From the NCBI GenBank assembly GCA_958442925.1, contig CAUCIO010000129.1:1-6396 (forward strand): a DNA stretch of 6,396 nt, in the 5' to 3' direction. This document shows positions 4,488 to 6,396 of this stretch, piece by piece (positions within the stretch are counted from its first letter, which is position 1; each line of letters begins with the position of its first letter). Under the pieces are notes generated by a model, which was not told the origin of the DNA, made no database searches, and saw only the letters and a program-made list of their open reading frames with translations. The translations under genes and the position numbers were made by a program. The DNA comes from an uncultured Clostridium sp. (GTDB lineage Bacteria > Bacillota > Clostridia > Lachnospirales > Lachnospiraceae).

Positions 4488-5201
4488 TTACTCCTGCAGC
4501 TTCATCAGTGTAATTACAATGTTTTCTGCCGTCACCTCAGCCTTTCTTTTTACGATATCTTCAATCTGAGCCCGCTCCGGATCTGTCAGGGAAGAAGCGT
4601 TAATCACCACGTCCACCTTGCCGTCTGTGATGCTGACCACCGGATCAGCAAAACCCTTAGCCATGAGAAGGGTCTCAGCTGCATTCTCCTTCTCCGCCAC
4701 TGCAGTCATATCGATCATATCCTGAACTGCAGTCTCTTTAGCCTGGGTATCAGCATTTTCATTATTGATGATCTCCATTAGGGTTTCTTTGTTCTTCGCC
4801 CTCACCTGTTCCCGGCTCAGCTGTACATTGGCTATGTAGTCTGTCACGCTGGTTCCCCCTGTCAGCACTGCCTCTCCTGGATTTTCAATAGAGGATTCTG
4901 CCTGCTCTGCTCCCGCCTCTTCTCCCGGATCCTGATCTAAGCTGGCAATCTCCTTGTACTCCTCTGCCTCCGGGCTGCCTGCGCTTACGCTGTCAGAGTC
5001 TTCTGCTTCAGGATTTAAGTTCCCCACTGCCTGATTTTCAGCTAAAATGTCCTCGTCCGAAATTTCCATAACACCAGCTTCGTACACTGCCCCTGAAAGC
5101 TCCTCTTTTCCGGAATAATTCAAATATCCGGCAGCCGCTATCATAATGGCCAGCGTAGTAATGATAATCTGGTTTCGTCTGAAAATTCGCTTCACTTTCA
5201 T
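4488..5201 (-). CDS. spoIIIAH: Stage III sporulation protein AH
   Basis: This encodes 237 residues. ATG 5201 is chosen because AGGAG (5214-5210) lies eight bases before it and only two before the in-frame GTG at 5207. SpoIIIAH is a mother-cell membrane protein whose outer domain meets SpoIIQ of the forespore, forming the A-Q channel or feeding tube needed for late forespore gene expression. A basic start (KVKRIFRRNQ) leads into a transmembrane helix (about 11-29) in the typical form IIITTLAIMIAAAGYLNY. A long acidic, low-complexity linker (about 30-118) follows, then the ring-building EscJ/YscJ-like domain (about 120-235) with DPVVSITDGKVDVVI and the closing ITLMKL. The protein is slightly longer than the Bacillus one because of the linker. 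It starts 13 bases after the spoIIIAG stop and is expected to be under sigma-E control from an upstream promoter outside the window. Confidence 0.96.
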   Translation of the reverse strand: MKVKRIFRRNQIIITTLAIMIAAAGYLNYSGKEELSGAVYEAGVMEISDEDILAENQAVGNLNPEAEDSDSVSAGSPEAEEYKEIASLDQDPGEEAGAEQAESSIENPGEAVLTGGTSVTDYIANVQLSREQVRAKNKETLMEIINNENADTQAKETAVQDMIDMTAVAEKENAAETLLMAKGFADPVVSITDGKVDVVINASSLTDPERAQIEDIVKRKAEVTAENIVITLMKLQE

Positions 5202-5214
5202 ATTCACCGCTCCT

Positions 5215-5844
5215 TTAATCCACCCTTTTTAATACTTTTATTTTATGTGCCGGTATATTAAATAATGCCTGCATTGCCTCGGAAATTTCTGTTTTCACTG
5301 AAGCGCTTCCCCCGCCCTGGGCGCTTATGACAATTCCCTCCACGGCAGGACACAGCTCTTTTTCCACAATTGGCTCTTTTTCTGAACTGTTTTCCACAAA
5401 TGCTGTGCTCCTGTCGGCTTCTTCATCCACCGTTTTCCTGCTTCCTCCCGCGCTGTCTGCTTCCTCTGAGGAGGAGCGGCTTCTTCGCTGATCCTCGTGA
5501 ATAATCTTTTCACCGGACGATTTGAGAACCAGCATCACATCTGCCTTGCCCACTCCTTCCACAGACCTGAGAAGAGCCTTTACACGCTCCTCCATCTGTT
5601 TTTCATAGTCAGACAAATCAGACGGCCTTTCTTCTCTCCACTTTTCGCTTTTATTATCAGTTTTTTCATAATCTTCATCGTCCTCCCTCTGAACAGCAGC
5701 AGAAACGGGCAGCTCCTGTTTCCCTGGAACAGACGAGGACAGCAGCAGAAGAAAGAGACCCAAAGCAAAGAGGGCCATCCACTGATCCCGTTTCTTTTTT
5801 TCAGTCCCTGATCTTAATTTTGATATGATGCTCTTCCAGTCCAT
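5215..5844 (-). CDS. spoIIIAG: Stage III sporulation protein AG
   Basis: This encodes 209 residues from ATG 5844. The frame is open further upstream, but the extra residues are the shadow of spoIIIAF, and MDWKSIISKL matches the short basic start of the family. An AGGAG lies 13 bases before this ATG, a long spacing, and the gene overlaps the end of spoIIIAF by 44 bases, so translation is probably coupled. SpoIIIAG is a mother-cell membrane protein that forms a large ring in the forespore channel. The transmembrane helix is at about 21-38. The ring-building domain begins at DLSDYEKQMEERVKALL (76-92) and VGKADVMLVL (98-107). It is interrupted by a polar, Ser/Glu-rich insertion (about 110-163), as in the known ring structure, and resumes at CPAVEGIVISAQGG through IPAHKIKVLKR (165-207). 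Confidence 0.95.
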   Translation of the reverse strand: MDWKSIISKLRSGTEKKKRDQWMALFALGLFLLLLSSSVPGKQELPVSAAVQREDDEDYEKTDNKSEKWREERPSDLSDYEKQMEERVKALLRSVEGVGKADVMLVLKSSGEKIIHEDQRRSRSSSEEADSAGGSRKTVDEEADRSTAFVENSSEKEPIVEKELCPAVEGIVISAQGGGSASVKTEISEAMQALFNIPAHKIKVLKRVD

Positions 5845-6396
5845 AAAAATCTGCCAGCTCCTTTCTGATTTCCTCCTCCACTCCTGGATTTCCTGCCTTT
5901 TCCTTCCCATCATTCTTCTGCTCTTTCAGTTTCTCTTCTCCCCTATTATCTTCCTCCCTATCTCCCAGATAAACCTGAATATGATCCTTTTCAATGGATA
6001 CCTGCCGTATTTCCTGCTCCTCCTCAAGGGATTCCGCCTTTCCTATCAATACCTCCATCTCCTTCACCGTTCCAAAATCAGAGCTGGCCTGTTCCCTGTC
6101 AACAGATACCCTGACTTCAGCATCCCTGTACCCATTTTTCTCCAGCCGTTCTGCGGCCTGGACGCTGACTGCCCTTTCATACTCATCTGCAATTGCCTCA
6201 AATCTCTGCCTCTCTATTTCCTCCAGCTGCCCCTGAAATTCTCCGGCTTCATTCTGAAAAGAAATCTCCTCAAAACGCCGGGCCAGCTGTTCGTCCAGCC
6301 TCAGGCTTCCTGTCAAAGGGCGGATCACCAGGAGAATCAGGGCCATTCCCATAAACAGACGTATATATCTGGTATATGCCTTTCCCGGCAAAAGAT
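5801..6396 (-). CDS. spoIIIAF: Stage III sporulation protein AF (5' end outside window)
   Basis: 197 residues are visible, ending at TGA 5803-5801. The frame is still open at the window edge and the TTG at 6391 is not a credible start. The missing front should contain the first transmembrane helix and the true start codon. What is visible starts with the second helix (YIRLFMGMALILLVIRPL), then a Glu/Arg/Gln-rich helical stretch (FQNEAGEFQGQLEEIERQRF), then an alpha/beta region (GYRDAEVRVSVDREQ, EMEVLIGKAE, IRQVSIEKDHIQVYLGD). A charged Lys/Glu linker follows, and the end is EIRKELADFYGLEEHHIKIKI. SpoIIIAF is a membrane component of the SpoIIIA-SpoIIQ channel that feeds the forespore. Its order before spoIIIAG and spoIIIAH is the conserved one, and its end overlaps spoIIIAG. 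Confidence 0.9.
   Translation of the reverse strand, partial: LLPGKAYTRYIRLFMGMALILLVIRPLTGSLRLDEQLARRFEEISFQNEAGEFQGQLEEIERQRFEAIADEYERAVSVQAAERLEKNGYRDAEVRVSVDREQASSDFGTVKEMEVLIGKAESLEEEQEIRQVSIEKDHIQVYLGDREEDNRGEEKLKEQKNDGKEKAGNPGVEEEIRKELADFYGLEEHHIKIKIRD

Noticed and set aside
5845..5913. Longer start for spoIIIAG at 5913
   Set aside because: The extra residues lie in the coding sequence of spoIIIAF, have no counterpart in the family, and precede the expected short basic N-terminus.
1..6396. CRISPR arrays, tRNA or rRNA genes, insertion sequences with transposase, phage genes
   Set aside because: No repeated spacers, no tRNA-like cloverleaf or rRNA segments, and no transposase, integrase or phage structural frame on either strand.

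Overview
The window looks like a chromosomal segment of a spore-forming, low-to-mid GC Bacillota, most likely a gut clostridium of the Lachnospiraceae type. The grounds are a spoIIIA sporulation operon followed by an Asp23-family gene, strong AGGAGG ribosome binding sites, extended -10 promoters and a sodium-pump decarboxylase beta subunit. The assignment comes from gene content and style, not from a database match.

Layout, left to right. (1) Positions 1-567 (+) hold the end of a membrane-anchored extracytoplasmic protein, probably a D-alanyl-D-alanine carboxypeptidase, closed by a hairpin terminator. (2) Positions 660-2340 (+) are an accessory patch. It has a good extended -10 promoter with a perfect 16-bp palindrome at its start site, a stretch resembling domain I of a group II intron, two AT-rich small genes (a two-helix membrane peptide and a zinc-ribbon protein), the apparent C-terminal relic of a lost gene, and a three-helix membrane protein of unknown function. 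A 17-bp bidirectional terminator closes it. (3) Positions 2408-3964 (-) form a transcription unit: promoter, structured leader, oadB (Na+-translocating decarboxylase beta subunit), and a 38-residue single-helix protein resembling the OadG/gamma or Veillonella epsilon subunit. (4) Positions 4023-6396 (-) are the distal spoIIIA operon (spoIIIAF, spoIIIAG, spoIIIAH) and an Asp23/YqhY-family gene. The latter has its own housekeeping-type promoter in the gap after spoIIIAH.

The main result is the oadB leader. Read on the minus strand, positions 3928-3827 fold by hand into the layout of the yybP-ykoY manganese riboswitch. There is a P1 helix with the GGAGUAG and ACAAGA strands of the conserved internal loop, then a P3 arm carrying GUCAACAUAC, then a P4 hairpin. 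The 3' strand of P1 is also the 5' arm of an intrinsic terminator, so a folded aptamer would prevent termination (an ON switch). Manganese riboswitches normally control metal exporters. Here the controlled gene is a sodium-pump subunit with no carboxyltransferase or biotin-carrier gene beside it, which suggests an unrecognised link between Mn2+ and this pump.
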